Shown here one piece after another: positions 7,461 to 15,260 of a stretch of 64,000 nucleotides of DNA; positions within the stretch are counted from its first letter, which is position 1; every line of letters starts with the position of its first letter. The translations under genes and the position numbers were made by a program. The stretch comes from Streptomonospora nanhaiensis (GTDB lineage: Bacteria; Actinomycetota; Actinomycetes; Streptosporangiales; Streptosporangiaceae): the NCBI RefSeq assembly GCF_026642255.1, contig NZ_CP113264.1, forward strand, positions 4,526,001 to 4,590,000. Direction: 5' to 3'. The notes beneath the pieces were generated by a model. That model did not search any database and was not told the origin of the DNA. It saw nothing but the letters and a program-made list of their open reading frames with translations.

Positions 7461-8405
7461 ATGCAGACAACACCCGTCCCGTCCTCCCCGCGCCCCCGCA
7501 CCGCCCCCGGCTCCCCCGGCATCCTGTGGGGGCTGTGGCCCGCCCTCGCCGGCATGGCCCTGCTGGGCAGCAGCGTCGCGGTCATCGGAGCAACCGCCGG
7601 ACTCCCCGCGTTCGGCCTCCAGAGCGCCCGGTACGCCGTCGCCGCCCTCACGGTGGCGGCCCTGGCACGCCTGCTCGGCAAGCGCCTCGTACTCCCCCGG
7701 GGCCGCGACCTCCTCTGGGTCACCGGAGGCGCCCTCTCGGGCCTGGTCGGCTTCAACATCGCCGTGGTGATCGGCACCGCGCACGCCGAACCCGCCGTCC
7801 TGGGCGCCGCCGTCGCCTGCATCCCGATCGTCCTCTCGGTGGCCGGTCCGCTCACCCGCGGTAAGCGCCCGTCGCGGCGGCTTGTCGCCGGGGCCGTCGT
7901 CGTCAGCCTCGGAGCGGTCGCGGTGACCGGCTGGGGCACCGCCGACGCCCTCGGCATCCTCATGGCCCTGTCCCTGATCGCCCTGGAGGCGGGGCTCACC
8001 CTGTTCGGCGCACCCGCGCTGCCGCGCATGGGGGCTTGGAGCTACACGGCCTCGACCGCGGCCGTGGCCGCGCTGGTGTTCGCCGTGCTGTCCGCCGCGA
8101 CCGAGCGCGCGGACCTCGGCCTGCTCCTCACCCCCGCATCGCTGGGGGCGGTCGCCTACCTGGGGGTCGTGGCGACCGCGCTGGCGTTCGTCCTGTGGTT
8201 CACGGGTGTGGGGCGCATCGGGGCAGGCGGCGCGGGGCTCGCCGCGGGCGCGGCCGCACCGGCCGCGGCGCTGATCGGAGCCCTGTTCGGCGCGCCCCTC
8301 CCCACGGCCGGGACCTGGCTGGGGATGGCGGTGATCGGGCTCGGCCTGGCCGTCGGTCTCGCCCCCCTACGGCGCCGCACGGCGGCCGGTCCCGGGCGGC
8401 GGTAG
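7461..8405 (+). CDS. EamA/DMT-family transporter, 314 aa
   Basis: About ten hydrophobic helices in two five-helix repeats, the standard drug/metabolite transporter layout. Examples are LWGLWPALAGMALLGSSVAV in the first repeat and the C-terminal LIGALFGAPLPTAGTWLGMA, typical of the second EamA repeat. It is divergent from the MocR regulator with a 58-base gap, a common pair in actinobacteria in which MocR controls a DMT exporter. The substrate (amino acid, vitamin B6-related or other metabolite) cannot be read from the sequence. Confidence 0.88.
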   Translation: MQTTPVPSSPRPRTAPGSPGILWGLWPALAGMALLGSSVAVIGATAGLPAFGLQSARYAVAALTVAALARLLGKRLVLPRGRDLLWVTGGALSGLVGFNIAVVIGTAHAEPAVLGAAVACIPIVLSVAGPLTRGKRPSRRLVAGAVVVSLGAVAVTGWGTADALGILMALSLIALEAGLTLFGAPALPRMGAWSYTASTAAVAALVFAVLSAATERADLGLLLTPASLGAVAYLGVVATALAFVLWFTGVGRIGAGGAGLAAGAAAPAAALIGALFGAPLPTAGTWLGMAVIGLGLAVGLAPLRRRTAAGPGRR

Positions 8406-8533
8406 CCGTCCGCCGCAGCTCGCCTGAGACACTGGAGTCCCGTGGTGGCAGGGCTTCCCGCGCTGTGCCACTCTGTTCGACCGGACAGGGTCCCCTCCCC
8501 CGGTCGACCCGTGAGGACAGAAGCGAGCCGCAT

Positions 8534-9340
8534 GTGACCCCCTCCGAGGCACGCCCCCCGATGATCGACGCCTCCGTGCCGCAGTCGGCCCGCGTCTGGA
8601 ACTACTGGATGGGCGGCAAGGACTACTACCCGGCGGACAAGGCGGTCGCCGACGAGATCCTGGAGACGAACCCGCACGTCCTGGAGATCGCCAGGGCCGC
8701 CCGCGACTTCCTGCGCCGGGCGATCACCCGGCTGGTCCACGAGCACGGGGTGCGCCAGTTCCTGTGCGTCGGCAGCGAGCTGCCCACGGCGCAGGACGTC
8801 CACGTGATCGCGCAGGCGGCGGCCCCGGAGTCGCGCGTGGTCTACGTGGCCGACGACCCGCTCGTGCTGGCGCACGCACGGGCCCTGCTCGTGGGGACCG
8901 CGGAGGGCGCGACCGGCTACGTGGGGGCCGACATCCGTGAGACGGGGAGGATCGTCCGGGAGGCGGCCCGGACCCTGGACCTCTCCCGGCCGGTGGCGCT
9001 CGTCCTGGCCGGGGTGCTGGCCCACGTCACCGACGACGGGGAGGCCCGTGTCCTGGTGGCCGAACTCATGGCGGCCCTGGCCCCGGGGAGCCTCCTGGTC
9101 GTCTCCGACGACACCGACGTGATCCACCCCGAGGAGATGGACGCGATGGTGCGCCGGTGGAACGCCTCGGGCGGGAGTCCCCGCGTGAACCGCACCCCCG
9201 AACGGCTCGCGGCGTTCTTCGAGGGCCTGGAACTGCTCGAACCCGGGGTCGTCTCCTGCCCCCGCTGGCGGCCGGACCCCACCGAGGTGGGCTCGGCCAA
9301 CGACGTGGACGAGCACTGCGGGGTGGGTCGCAAGCCCTGA
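8534..9340 (+). CDS. SAM-dependent methyltransferase, PF04672-type, 268 aa
   Basis: The start IDASVPQSARVWNYWMGGKD is the signature of a large actinobacterial group of SAM-dependent methyltransferase-like proteins of unknown substrate (DUF574/Methyltransf_19). Cofactor-site pieces are FLCVGSELPTAQDVH, VVYVADDPLVLAHA and VALVLAGVLAHV. GTG at 8534 is chosen because the family begins shortly before the IDxSVPxxARVW motif. ATG at 8561 is the alternative. It follows the EamA gene after 128 bases that contain two inverted repeats, for example TCGACCGG/CCGGTCGA at 8477-8507, so it is probably its own transcription unit. Confidence 0.85.
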   Translation: MTPSEARPPMIDASVPQSARVWNYWMGGKDYYPADKAVADEILETNPHVLEIARAARDFLRRAITRLVHEHGVRQFLCVGSELPTAQDVHVIAQAAAPESRVVYVADDPLVLAHARALLVGTAEGATGYVGADIRETGRIVREAARTLDLSRPVALVLAGVLAHVTDDGEARVLVAELMAALAPGSLLVVSDDTDVIHPEEMDAMVRRWNASGGSPRVNRTPERLAAFFEGLELLEPGVVSCPRWRPDPTEVGSANDVDEHCGVGRKP

Positions 9341-10025
9341 CGCACGCTCCCGCACCTGCGGTGCCGCCCGTGTCCCGCACTGTTCCTGGACGCGGCGCGG
9401 CGGTGTGCGCCCGACGATGTGCGACCCGGGCCCCGTCCGGCCACGCGGACCTTCGTGCCGGGGTCAGGGGCAGCGCCTCTGCGCCTCTTCCCGAGCACTG
9501 GCCGGAACATGGCCGGACGTGCACTCTCCCAGGTAGATGTGGACGGTCAGAGCGGTCTCACCACTGACGCTGTAGGCGCGGATGCGTGCCGCGTCGGAGG
9601 CCGTGGCCGTGACCTCCTGCCGTGAGGCCGGCGTCGGTGAGGGTGTCGGCTCCGGCGCGCCGGCCGCCTGCGGGGAGTCCTGCCTCTGCTGCTCCCAGAC
9701 CGCGCCCTACCCCCCTCTCCCGACATCCCACCGACCGAGAAGGCCGCTCCCCACACCAGAGGCGCGGCGGGAGAAGGCCGTCGGCGCCGGGCCCGTGGGC
9801 CCGGCGCAGCACGACGGCCCATCCCGACGCGCGTGGGGCTCACACCGGCGAAGAAGGGACGCTCAAGGACCCGGCCTTCGCGAGTGAGGCGGCCCGGGAG
9901 ACTGGCGGTGCCCCTGCTCAACGCGGTGCAACCCGCGCTGTCCGGCATCGGCCGGTCCACTGACAGATCAGTCACGGTGAGTTACCGTCACTCTGAATCC
10001 TCTCCCTGAGCGACAGGACAGTGCC
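9341..10025. other. 685-base non-coding stretch
   Basis: Open frames on both strands here have the Arg/Pro/Ala-rich look of random GC-rich DNA with no family signal. Close to the peptide gene lies a patch with TGAC-N6-GTCA (9961-9974) overlapping ACGGT-N5-ACCGT (9974-9988), which may be an operator or promoter element for the peptide/methyltransferase pair. Confidence 0.45.
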
Positions 10026-10136
10026 ATGACGGCCAAACACCAGGGTGCTCCCAAGCCCAGCAAGCCCTACGAACCGCCGCCGCAGTCCCCCGACACGCCG
10101 CCCCCGGGCGGCGGAACCCGCGAGAAGCCGAAGTAA
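10026..10136 (+). CDS. 36-residue Pro-rich peptide, possible modified-peptide precursor
   Basis: ATG at 10026 follows AGGA at seven bases. The peptide starts MTAKHQGAPKPSKPYEPP and ends PPPGGGTREKPK, with 12 prolines and six lysines and no signal peptide or membrane segment. Its TAA stop overlaps the ATG of the next gene (TAATG), so the two are translationally coupled. The partner resembles PCMT-like methyltransferases of graspetide-type clusters, so a RiPP precursor role is plausible. However, no ATP-grasp enzyme is nearby, and a non-RiPP small protein is equally possible. No relative is recognised. Confidence 0.6.
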   Translation: MTAKHQGAPKPSKPYEPPPQSPDTPPPGGGTREKPK

Positions 10137-11266
10137 TGCCCGGGACCGACAACCTGGTCGACGCGCTGACGCGGTCGGGGTACCTGACCGAACCGCGTTG
10201 GCGCGACGCACTGCGCTCCGTACCGCGTGAGAAGTTCGTCCCGGCCCGGGCGTGGGCGGTTCCCACGGACGGCGCTCCGCCCCACCCCATCGACCGGGGC
10301 CGGGACCCCGACGCCTGGCGTGCGGCGGTCTACACCGACACCGCCGTCGTCACCCAGCTCGACGACGGCGAAGGCGACCTGACCCTCGGCACCGGGACGG
10401 GGACCAGCTCCGCGTCCGCGCCGGGCATGGTGGCCGCCTTCCTCGAACTGCTCGACCCCTACCCCGGCGACCAGGTGCTGGAGATAGGCACCGGGACCGG
10501 GTGGACGGCCGCGCTGCTGTCCACCGTGCTCGGCGCCGACGCCGTGACCTCGATCGAGGTCGACGAACAGGTCGCCCGGCAGGCAGCGGTGAACCTGGAG
10601 CGGGCCGGCCTCACCCCCACCCTCGTCACGGGCGACGGGGCACTGGGCTGGCAGTCGGGCGCCCTCTACGACGGGGTCCACGCCACCTGCGGCGTGCGCG
10701 AGGTCCCGATGGCGTGGGTGGAGCAGACCCGGCCGGGCGGCACCGTCGTCGCGCCGTGGGTGCCCGGGTTCGGCCACGGCCACCGTGTGAGACTCACCGT
10801 CCTCGACGACAGCCGCGCCGTCGGCCGGTTCGCGGGCGGCAGCACCTACATGCTGATGCGGGCCCAGCGCCCCGCCGGCCCCGACTTCGACGGAGAGGGC
10901 TGGCGCGAGGGGTCGACACTGCTCGACCCCCGCCGGGTCATGCGCGCCGCGCCGGGGGCCCACGTCACCGTCAGCGCCATGGTCCCCGGGGTCCAGGCGC
11001 ACGGAGCCGACGGGGAGGAGGGCGCCTTCCAGGTGTGGATGTGGGACGGCTCCTCCCAGGCCCGCATCGCCTACGACCCCGGCTACGCCCGGACAGGCGT
11101 CGAGCAGAGGGGCCCGCGCGACCTGTGGGACGAGGTGGAGAGGGCCTACCTCACGTGGGCGGGATGGGGGATGCCCGGCCGGGACCGGTTCGGGCTCACC
11201 GTCACCGCGATCGGCCACCAGGTGTGGATCGACGAGCCCGACAACCGGGTGGCCCCGCCCCCCTGA
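10136..11266 (+). CDS. PCMT-like methyltransferase, 376 aa
   Basis: The N-terminal half matches the protein-L-isoaspartate O-methyltransferase fold. It has a lead-in LRSVPREKFVPARAW, SAM motif VLEIGTGTGWTAALLS, VTSIEVDEQVA and ATCGVREVPMAWVEQTRPGG. The C-terminal half of about 170 residues is an added domain. This two-part architecture resembles the methyltransferases of ATP-grasp peptide maturation systems (the family that includes the fuscimiditide methyltransferase), which modify aspartate to aspartimide in a peptide. Here the only candidate substrate encoded nearby is the coupled 36-residue peptide. It is followed by a terminator. Enzyme class is solid; the substrate is inferred. Confidence 0.8.
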   Translation: MPGTDNLVDALTRSGYLTEPRWRDALRSVPREKFVPARAWAVPTDGAPPHPIDRGRDPDAWRAAVYTDTAVVTQLDDGEGDLTLGTGTGTSSASAPGMVAAFLELLDPYPGDQVLEIGTGTGWTAALLSTVLGADAVTSIEVDEQVARQAAVNLERAGLTPTLVTGDGALGWQSGALYDGVHATCGVREVPMAWVEQTRPGGTVVAPWVPGFGHGHRVRLTVLDDSRAVGRFAGGSTYMLMRAQRPAGPDFDGEGWREGSTLLDPRRVMRAAPGAHVTVSAMVPGVQAHGADGEEGAFQVWMWDGSSQARIAYDPGYARTGVEQRGPRDLWDEVERAYLTWAGWGMPGRDRFGLTVTAIGHQVWIDEPDNRVAPPP

Positions 11267-11274
11267 CGGGAAGA

Positions 11275-11301
11275 GCCCTGCCGGACCGGCACCGGCAGGG
11301 C
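11275..11301 (+). terminator. terminator of the peptide/methyltransferase unit
   Basis: GCCCTGCCGG (11275-11284) and CCGGCAGGGC (11292-11301) form a perfect 10-bp stem with a seven-base loop, nine bases after the methyltransferase stop. TTCCCCC follows. Confidence 0.8.
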
Positions 11302-11801
11302 CTTCCCCCACGTCGCCGGGACCCAGCAGCCCTTGAACACCTCCCCCGGCCACGAGGGCTGACGCGTCCCGCCACGCGAGCCGAACCCGGTGGACCACGA
11401 CGCGATCCCCACATGTGGGGCTCACGAACCGCCCGACTCCAGGTGGTCCCGACCGCCCCGGTTGCCGAGCTGCGCGCCAGGCTGGCGGTGCGCGGTTCAC
11501 ACGGGCGGGGCGAGTTCTACCAGCTGGGCGGCCCCCACCCCGGACACGACGACAACCCGTCCTGGGGGACAGGCGCTCATGTCCTTGACCTTCTCTGCAC
11601 TTGTTGAGCGAGCGGCTGTGGATCCGTTGGAACTTGCTGGCTGAGCGTGATCGCCTTCGCGGCGGGCCCCGGAGGCTCCGCAAAAACCCGTTGGCGGACC
11701 ACGGCGACCACTGCTACTTTTCCGGAGGCCGTGCCGGAGAGCGAGGAGGTGGTACCCGTGAACGCAGTATCAACATGGGTGCTCCCCTCCGGGGTCATGG
11801 T
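11302..11801. other. intergenic region with a lower-GC patch
   Basis: About 500 bases without a convincing gene. Around 11580-11650 the codons of a short frame (ATG TCC TTG ACC TTC, stop after 21 residues, MSLTFSALVERAAVDPLELAG) have unusually many A/T third positions, unlike the neighbours. This may be the truncated 5' end of a lost or foreign gene. Confidence 0.35.
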
Positions 11802-11819
11802 CGGACGATAGGTCGTCCG
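11802..11819. promoter_or_regulatory. inverted repeat, candidate operator of the hydrolase gene
   Basis: CGGACGA TAGG TCGTCCG is a perfect 7-bp inverted repeat with a four-base spacer, 38 bases before the GTG of the hydrolase. Position and symmetry suit a repressor site. The regulator is unknown. Confidence 0.5.
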
Positions 11820-11856
11820 GGAGCGCCGCTCAAGAGCACTCCTGAAAGGCACGACC

Positions 11857-12588
11857 GTGCGATTCACTTCCGAACAGCGCCTCGACGAAGGCGTCCGCGA
11901 GCGCGAATTCACTCTCGGCGAGATCCCCGGCATCCTGTGGACGCCCGGATCCGTATCCGCACCGGCCCCGCTGATCCTGCTCGGCCACCCCGGCGGACTG
12001 CGCAAGATGTACCCCCGGCTGGCGGAGCGGGCCCGGCACTCCGTGGCGGAGGGCTTCGCCGCGGCCACCATCGAGCTCCCTGGGGGCGGTGACCGGCCTC
12101 GTTCGGCCGCCGCCGAGGAGGCCCGCGCCGACTTGCTCCGGGCGCTGGGGGCCGGTGAGCCGGTCAACGACGAGATCGTCGACCGGCTCGTCCTCCCGCT
12201 GGTCGAGAAGGCGGTCCCGGAATGGCGGACCGCACTGGACGCCCTCCTTTCGCTGCCCGAGATCGGCGGCCCGGTCGGGTTCTCGGGGGGAGTGATCTCC
12301 ATCGGCATCCGGCTGGCGGTGGTCGAGCCGCGCATCTCGGCAGCCCTTCTGTTCGCCGGGAGTTTTGTGCCCCGCACCATGTTCGAGGAGGCCCGGCAGG
12401 TCACCGTTCCGCTGCAGGTCCTGTTGCAGTGGGACGACGAAGGAAACGACCGGCAGCTGGCCCTGGACCTGTTCGACGCCTTCGGTTCCAGGGAGAAGAC
12501 GCTGCACGCCAATATGGGCGGGCACACCGGCGTCCCGCAGTTCGAGGGGGACGCCGGGAACCGGTTCTTCGCCCGGCACCTGAAGTGA
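11857..12588 (+). CDS. alpha/beta-hydrolase, 243 aa
   Basis: Alpha/beta-hydrolase fold features are ILLGHPGGLRKMYPRL near the oxyanion region, GFSGGVISIGIRLAV as the nucleophile elbow (G-x-S-G-G), VLLQWDDEGNDRQLAL before the acid residue, and a late His in HANMGGHTGVPQF. The size fits small dienelactone-hydrolase/esterase-type enzymes of actinobacteria. GTG at 11857 follows GAAAGG. It stands alone between an inverted repeat upstream and a terminator hairpin downstream. Substrate unknown. Confidence 0.8.
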   Translation: MRFTSEQRLDEGVREREFTLGEIPGILWTPGSVSAPAPLILLGHPGGLRKMYPRLAERARHSVAEGFAAATIELPGGGDRPRSAAAEEARADLLRALGAGEPVNDEIVDRLVLPLVEKAVPEWRTALDALLSLPEIGGPVGFSGGVISIGIRLAVVEPRISAALLFAGSFVPRTMFEEARQVTVPLQVLLQWDDEGNDRQLALDLFDAFGSREKTLHANMGGHTGVPQFEGDAGNRFFARHLK

Positions 12589-12601
12589 GGCCGGCCCGCC
12601 A

Positions 12602-12632
12602 GGCCGACAGCAGACGATAGGAGCTGTCGGCC
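12602..12632 (+). terminator. terminator of the hydrolase gene
   Basis: GGCCGACAGC (12602-12611) and GCTGTCGGCC (12623-12632) form a perfect 10-bp stem with an 11-base loop shortly after the hydrolase stop. Confidence 0.8.
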
Positions 12633-12826
12633 AGATGCCGCTCATCGAGGACAGGTCCCGGCCCACCTCGATGGCGGTGGCCAGCAGATGCACGACCGCC
12701 CCGACCGCGGTGGTACCAGCCGGTCGGGGCGGCGCGTCTCCGGATTCCCGCCCGCCCCCTACACCGACCACCCGGACTATGATCCGGCGTGGACTCTCAC
12801 CTGACCCCCAACCCCCGAGGGAGACC

Positions 12827-12988
12827 ATGAGCACGAAAACGTGGGTCTGGATTTCGTGGGCGACGCTCGCCCTCGCCCTGATCACCCTCTTGCCGGGCGC
12901 AGCGTGGTGGGCCTGGGCCATCTGGGCCCTGATCGCCGTCGGCGTCATCACTCTCCACGCCCTGGCTCGGCGCGCTGAACTCATGTAG
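12827..12988 (+). CDS. small membrane protein, 53 aa
   Basis: ATG at 12827 has GAGGGAG just upstream. The product is two hydrophobic helices (VWISWATLALALITLLPG and WWAWAIWALIAVGVITLHAL) with a short charged tail (ARRAELM), so it is a small two-span inner-membrane protein rich in Trp. A longer in-frame reading upstream has poor composition and is not used. A hairpin follows the stop. No family recognised. Confidence 0.7.
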   Translation: MSTKTWVWISWATLALALITLLPGAAWWAWAIWALIAVGVITLHALARRAELM

Positions 12989-12997
12989 ACACCGAAT

Positions 12998-13022
12998 CCC
13001 GCCCCGCTTCCCTGGGGGCGGG
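12998..13022 (+). terminator. terminator of the small membrane protein gene
   Basis: CCCGCCCC (12998-13005) pairs with GGGGCGGG (13015-13022) and is followed by CTTCC. It lies nine bases after the stop. Confidence 0.6.
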
Positions 13023-13028
13023 CTTCCG

Positions 13029-13204
13029 TCATCCCTGCGGCGCCTCCATGCAGGCCTGGCCGGCGACCGTCTCGGCGTCGCCCCTCGGCACGTCAGCCTC
13101 GCCCCACAACCGCCGGTACGGCTCGGCCTTTCCCGGCGCCGACCAGCCGGTCGAGCATCATCCCGATGAGAGCACGCTGTGAGGGCGGCAGTGAAACGAG
13201 CCAC
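13029..13204 (-). pseudogene. possible frameshifted gene remnant
   Basis: On the minus strand, one frame reads VSLPPSQRALIGMMLDRLVG and then degrades. The +1 frame immediately continues with EPYRRLWGEADVPRGDAE and QACMEAPQG before a TGA at 13029-13031. Both segments look like real protein, and joining them at the Lys/Gly codons near 13133 would give one continuous C-terminus of about 55 residues. Upstream the reading becomes Arg/Pro-rich. I read this as a decayed gene end with one frameshift, but the protein family is not recognised and it could be chance. Confidence 0.28.
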
Positions 13205-13270
13205 GCGACCCCCACACCTCGGGGCGGGCTGAGGCCAACCGCACGGGCACCGGGTCTCCCGAGCGGCTCA

Positions 13271-13295
13271 GAGCGGAGCGAAGAAAGCTCCGCTC
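13271..13295. terminator. terminator-like hairpin
   Basis: GAGCGGAGC (13271-13279) and GCTCCGCTC (13287-13295) form a perfect 9-bp stem with loop GAAGAAA. It lies in an otherwise non-coding 590-base gap before the DUF3159 gene and is not adjacent to a clear stop codon. Confidence 0.45.
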
Positions 13296-13620
13296 CGCTC
13301 CGGGCACGCGCGGCCGACCCCGCCGGAACGGGCCGCGCAGTCCTGGGACCGGGGCGCCGCACGGGCCCGGAGGGGCGGACGTGACCGAAAGGCCGCACTC
13401 CCCGGCACGGACGCGGCGGAGAACCGTCAGGGATCGACGGAAAGTTCGATTTTTTCATCGCACAGGATCTCCGCAGGTCAGGAACCCGGAGAGGGTGTCA
13501 CTCACCGTCGCGCCCGGGGACTTTTCGTGACGAGCAGGTTGACCATGCCGCAACGGCACGGTTTTGACTGGTTCCACAGCGGCACAGAACCACTCACGAC
13601 GAACCCACCGGGAGGACGCG
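13296..13620. other. upstream region of the DUF3159 gene
   Basis: About 325 bases with no convincing gene. An AT-richer patch around 13440-13470 (GTTCGATTTTTTCATCG) and GACTTTTCGTGACG near 13520 are the only promoter-like areas. A strong ribosome-binding site GGGAGGA precedes the ATG at 13621. Confidence 0.4.
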
Positions 13621-14331
13621 ATGACCGCAGCCAAGGACCTCGACACCGGCCTCACCCCGCCCCCCGTCCCCGGACCCGACCGCGCCGACGGGGCCCCCGA
13701 GCAGCCGGTGGACATGAAGCAGGCCGTGCTCGACGGGTTGGGCGGCCCCTCCGGGATGGTCTACACGACCCTGCCGGTCGTGGCCTTCGCCCTGGCCGTC
13801 CCCTTCATGTCGCTCATGGCCGCCATCGGCGCCGCGATCGCCATCGCCGCCGCCCTGGCCGTCTTCCGGATGTGGCGCGGCGAGAAGCTCATGTCCGCGC
13901 TGGGCGGGGTGTTCGGCGTCGCGGCCGCCGGAGGCGTCTCCGCCATGACCGGGTCGGCCAACGACTTCTTCCTCATCGGGATCTGGGCCTCCTTCGCCGG
14001 AGGGGTCATCACGCTCCTCTCCCTCCTGGTCCGCCGCCCGCTCACCGGCGTCATCTGGAACGCCGTCCACGGCGGCGCCCACCCCTGGCGCGAGGACCGT
14101 CCCACCCTGCTCGTGCACGACCTGGCGACCCTCGCCATAACCGCGGTCTTCGCCGGCCGGTTCATCGTCCGCCAGTGGCTCTACGTCGCCGACTCCACCG
14201 CCGGCCTGGCCATCGCCGACACCGTGACCGGCTTCCCCCTGACCGCCCTGGCCGCCGTCGCCGTCGTCTGGGCCTTCCGCCGCTCCACCAAGCGCCTGGT
14301 CAAGACCGACACCGCCACCGCGCAGGACTGA
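13621..14331 (+). CDS. DUF3159-family membrane protein, 236 aa
   Basis: A cytoplasmic N-terminus of about 45 residues (Pro-rich, ending QAVLDGLGGPSGMVYTTLPVV) is followed by about five or six membrane helices, including the pair VVAFALAVPFMSLMAAIGAA and IAIAAALAVFRMW. The GGPSGMVYTTLPVVAF opening and the later VRRPLTGVIW motif are typical of the actinobacterial DUF3159 family, a membrane protein of unknown function often found near tRNA or trk-type genes. Here it is alone. The start has GGGAGGA at good spacing. Confidence 0.82.
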   Translation: MTAAKDLDTGLTPPPVPGPDRADGAPEQPVDMKQAVLDGLGGPSGMVYTTLPVVAFALAVPFMSLMAAIGAAIAIAAALAVFRMWRGEKLMSALGGVFGVAAAGGVSAMTGSANDFFLIGIWASFAGGVITLLSLLVRRPLTGVIWNAVHGGAHPWREDRPTLLVHDLATLAITAVFAGRFIVRQWLYVADSTAGLAIADTVTGFPLTALAAVAVVWAFRRSTKRLVKTDTATAQD

Positions 14332-14407
14332 CCGGAGCCGACACCGGATCCGGCGCCGGGACCGGGCCGGCCCCGGAGGGGCACAGGAACGGACGAGGAG
14401 GACCGAC

Positions 14408-15130
14408 ATGGGATGCAGCGCTCCGACGGAAACGGGCGTCACCGGCACGGGTTCGCTCCCCTGGCCCCTGGAGACCACCGGCACCGACCTCCGCTCCCCG
14501 ATGTCGTCGCCGGGCGATAGCTTCCCCGCTATGAGCTACTCGCTGACGACATACGTGGTCGACCTCGACGTCCTGCACGCATCCGTGGGGTCGAAGGACG
14601 ACAAGCTCCGCCGGATGATCGGCGGCCGGTTCAAACAGCACCTGAGCGGCTTCGACGACCAGTTCTCCCACGTCTCCGACGAGGGCGGCCCCTCCATCCG
14701 CGACGCGATCCGCGCGGTCATCGAGGGCGGCCCCTTCGACGAGCAGTACGGCTTCGTGTACGGCTACGCCTACAAGTGGATCTGCGCGTTCCACGGCCGC
14801 TCCCTGTTCAACAACGACTTCAGCCCCATGAGGTCGGGGTGGCTGGAGACGGTCGACAAGGGCTTGGCGGAGCTGGGGGTGACCGCGGTCGGCGTCGAGG
14901 AGTTCAGTTTCGGCTGTGTGCCCTCACCCCTTCCCGCACCCGAGCTCGAGCCGTGCTACGGCGAGTGGAGCCTCACCGAGTGCCGGAAGGCCCTCGAACA
15001 GTGGGAGGCCGTCACCGAGGAGCGCAGGGCCGCCCTCGACCCCTCCGTCCTGAGCGCCGCCGAGTCCTGCATGGACTGGTGCCGGACCGCGGTCGCGGCC
15101 GGTCGGGGCGTCGCGGGGTTCTTCTTCTGA
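14408..15130 (+). CDS. DUF7691-type hypothetical protein, 240 aa (199 aa from inner start)
   Basis: The conserved part starts MSYSLTTYVVDLDVLHASVG (ATG at 14531) and ends CMDWCRTAVAAGRG, a soluble protein family common in actinobacteria with unknown function. The reading is open upstream to the ATG at 14408, which has an excellent AGGAGG at seven bases. The inner ATG has only a weak GATAG. I therefore give the outer start, but the 41 extra residues (Thr/Ser/Pro-rich) are not family-like and the inner start may be right. A strong terminator follows. Confidence 0.7.
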   Translation: MGCSAPTETGVTGTGSLPWPLETTGTDLRSPMSSPGDSFPAMSYSLTTYVVDLDVLHASVGSKDDKLRRMIGGRFKQHLSGFDDQFSHVSDEGGPSIRDAIRAVIEGGPFDEQYGFVYGYAYKWICAFHGRSLFNNDFSPMRSGWLETVDKGLAELGVTAVGVEEFSFGCVPSPLPAPELEPCYGEWSLTECRKALEQWEAVTEERRAALDPSVLSAAESCMDWCRTAVAAGRGVAGFFF

Positions 15131-15138
15131 GCAGTGTT

Positions 15139-15180
15139 CGGGCCCGCTCCGGGGCTGCGGTGAGCCGCGGAGCGGGCCCG
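15139..15180 (+). terminator. terminator of the DUF7691 gene
   Basis: CGGGCCCGCTCCG (15139-15151) and CGGAGCGGGCCCG (15168-15180) form a perfect 13-bp stem just after the stop. It also serves the convergent XRE-cupin gene by position. Confidence 0.85.
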
Positions 15181-15260
15181 AGCCGTGCGCGGCTCCCGGC
15201 CCCGGGAGCGGGGCGGCCGGGGGCTCCCGCCCGGGCGTTCGTCCCGGCCCCGACCGCGTC

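Noticed and set aside
5849..8029. Extended 726-codon reading of the MocR gene
   Set aside because: The N-terminal 209 codons overlap the divergent EamA gene and are Arg/Pro/Ser-rich. The GntR domain begins soon after 7402.
9547..9975. Open frames on both strands in the 9.3-10.0 kb gap
   Set aside because: Arg/Pro-rich low-complexity composition, no ribosome-binding site and no recognisable domain.
11830..13032. Long 400-codon open frame antisense to the hydrolase gene, containing a protein-like HLLATAIEVGRDLSSMSG stretch
   Set aside because: It is fully antisense to a well-supported gene and its composition outside that stretch is that of a shadow frame; the stretch alone is too short to call.
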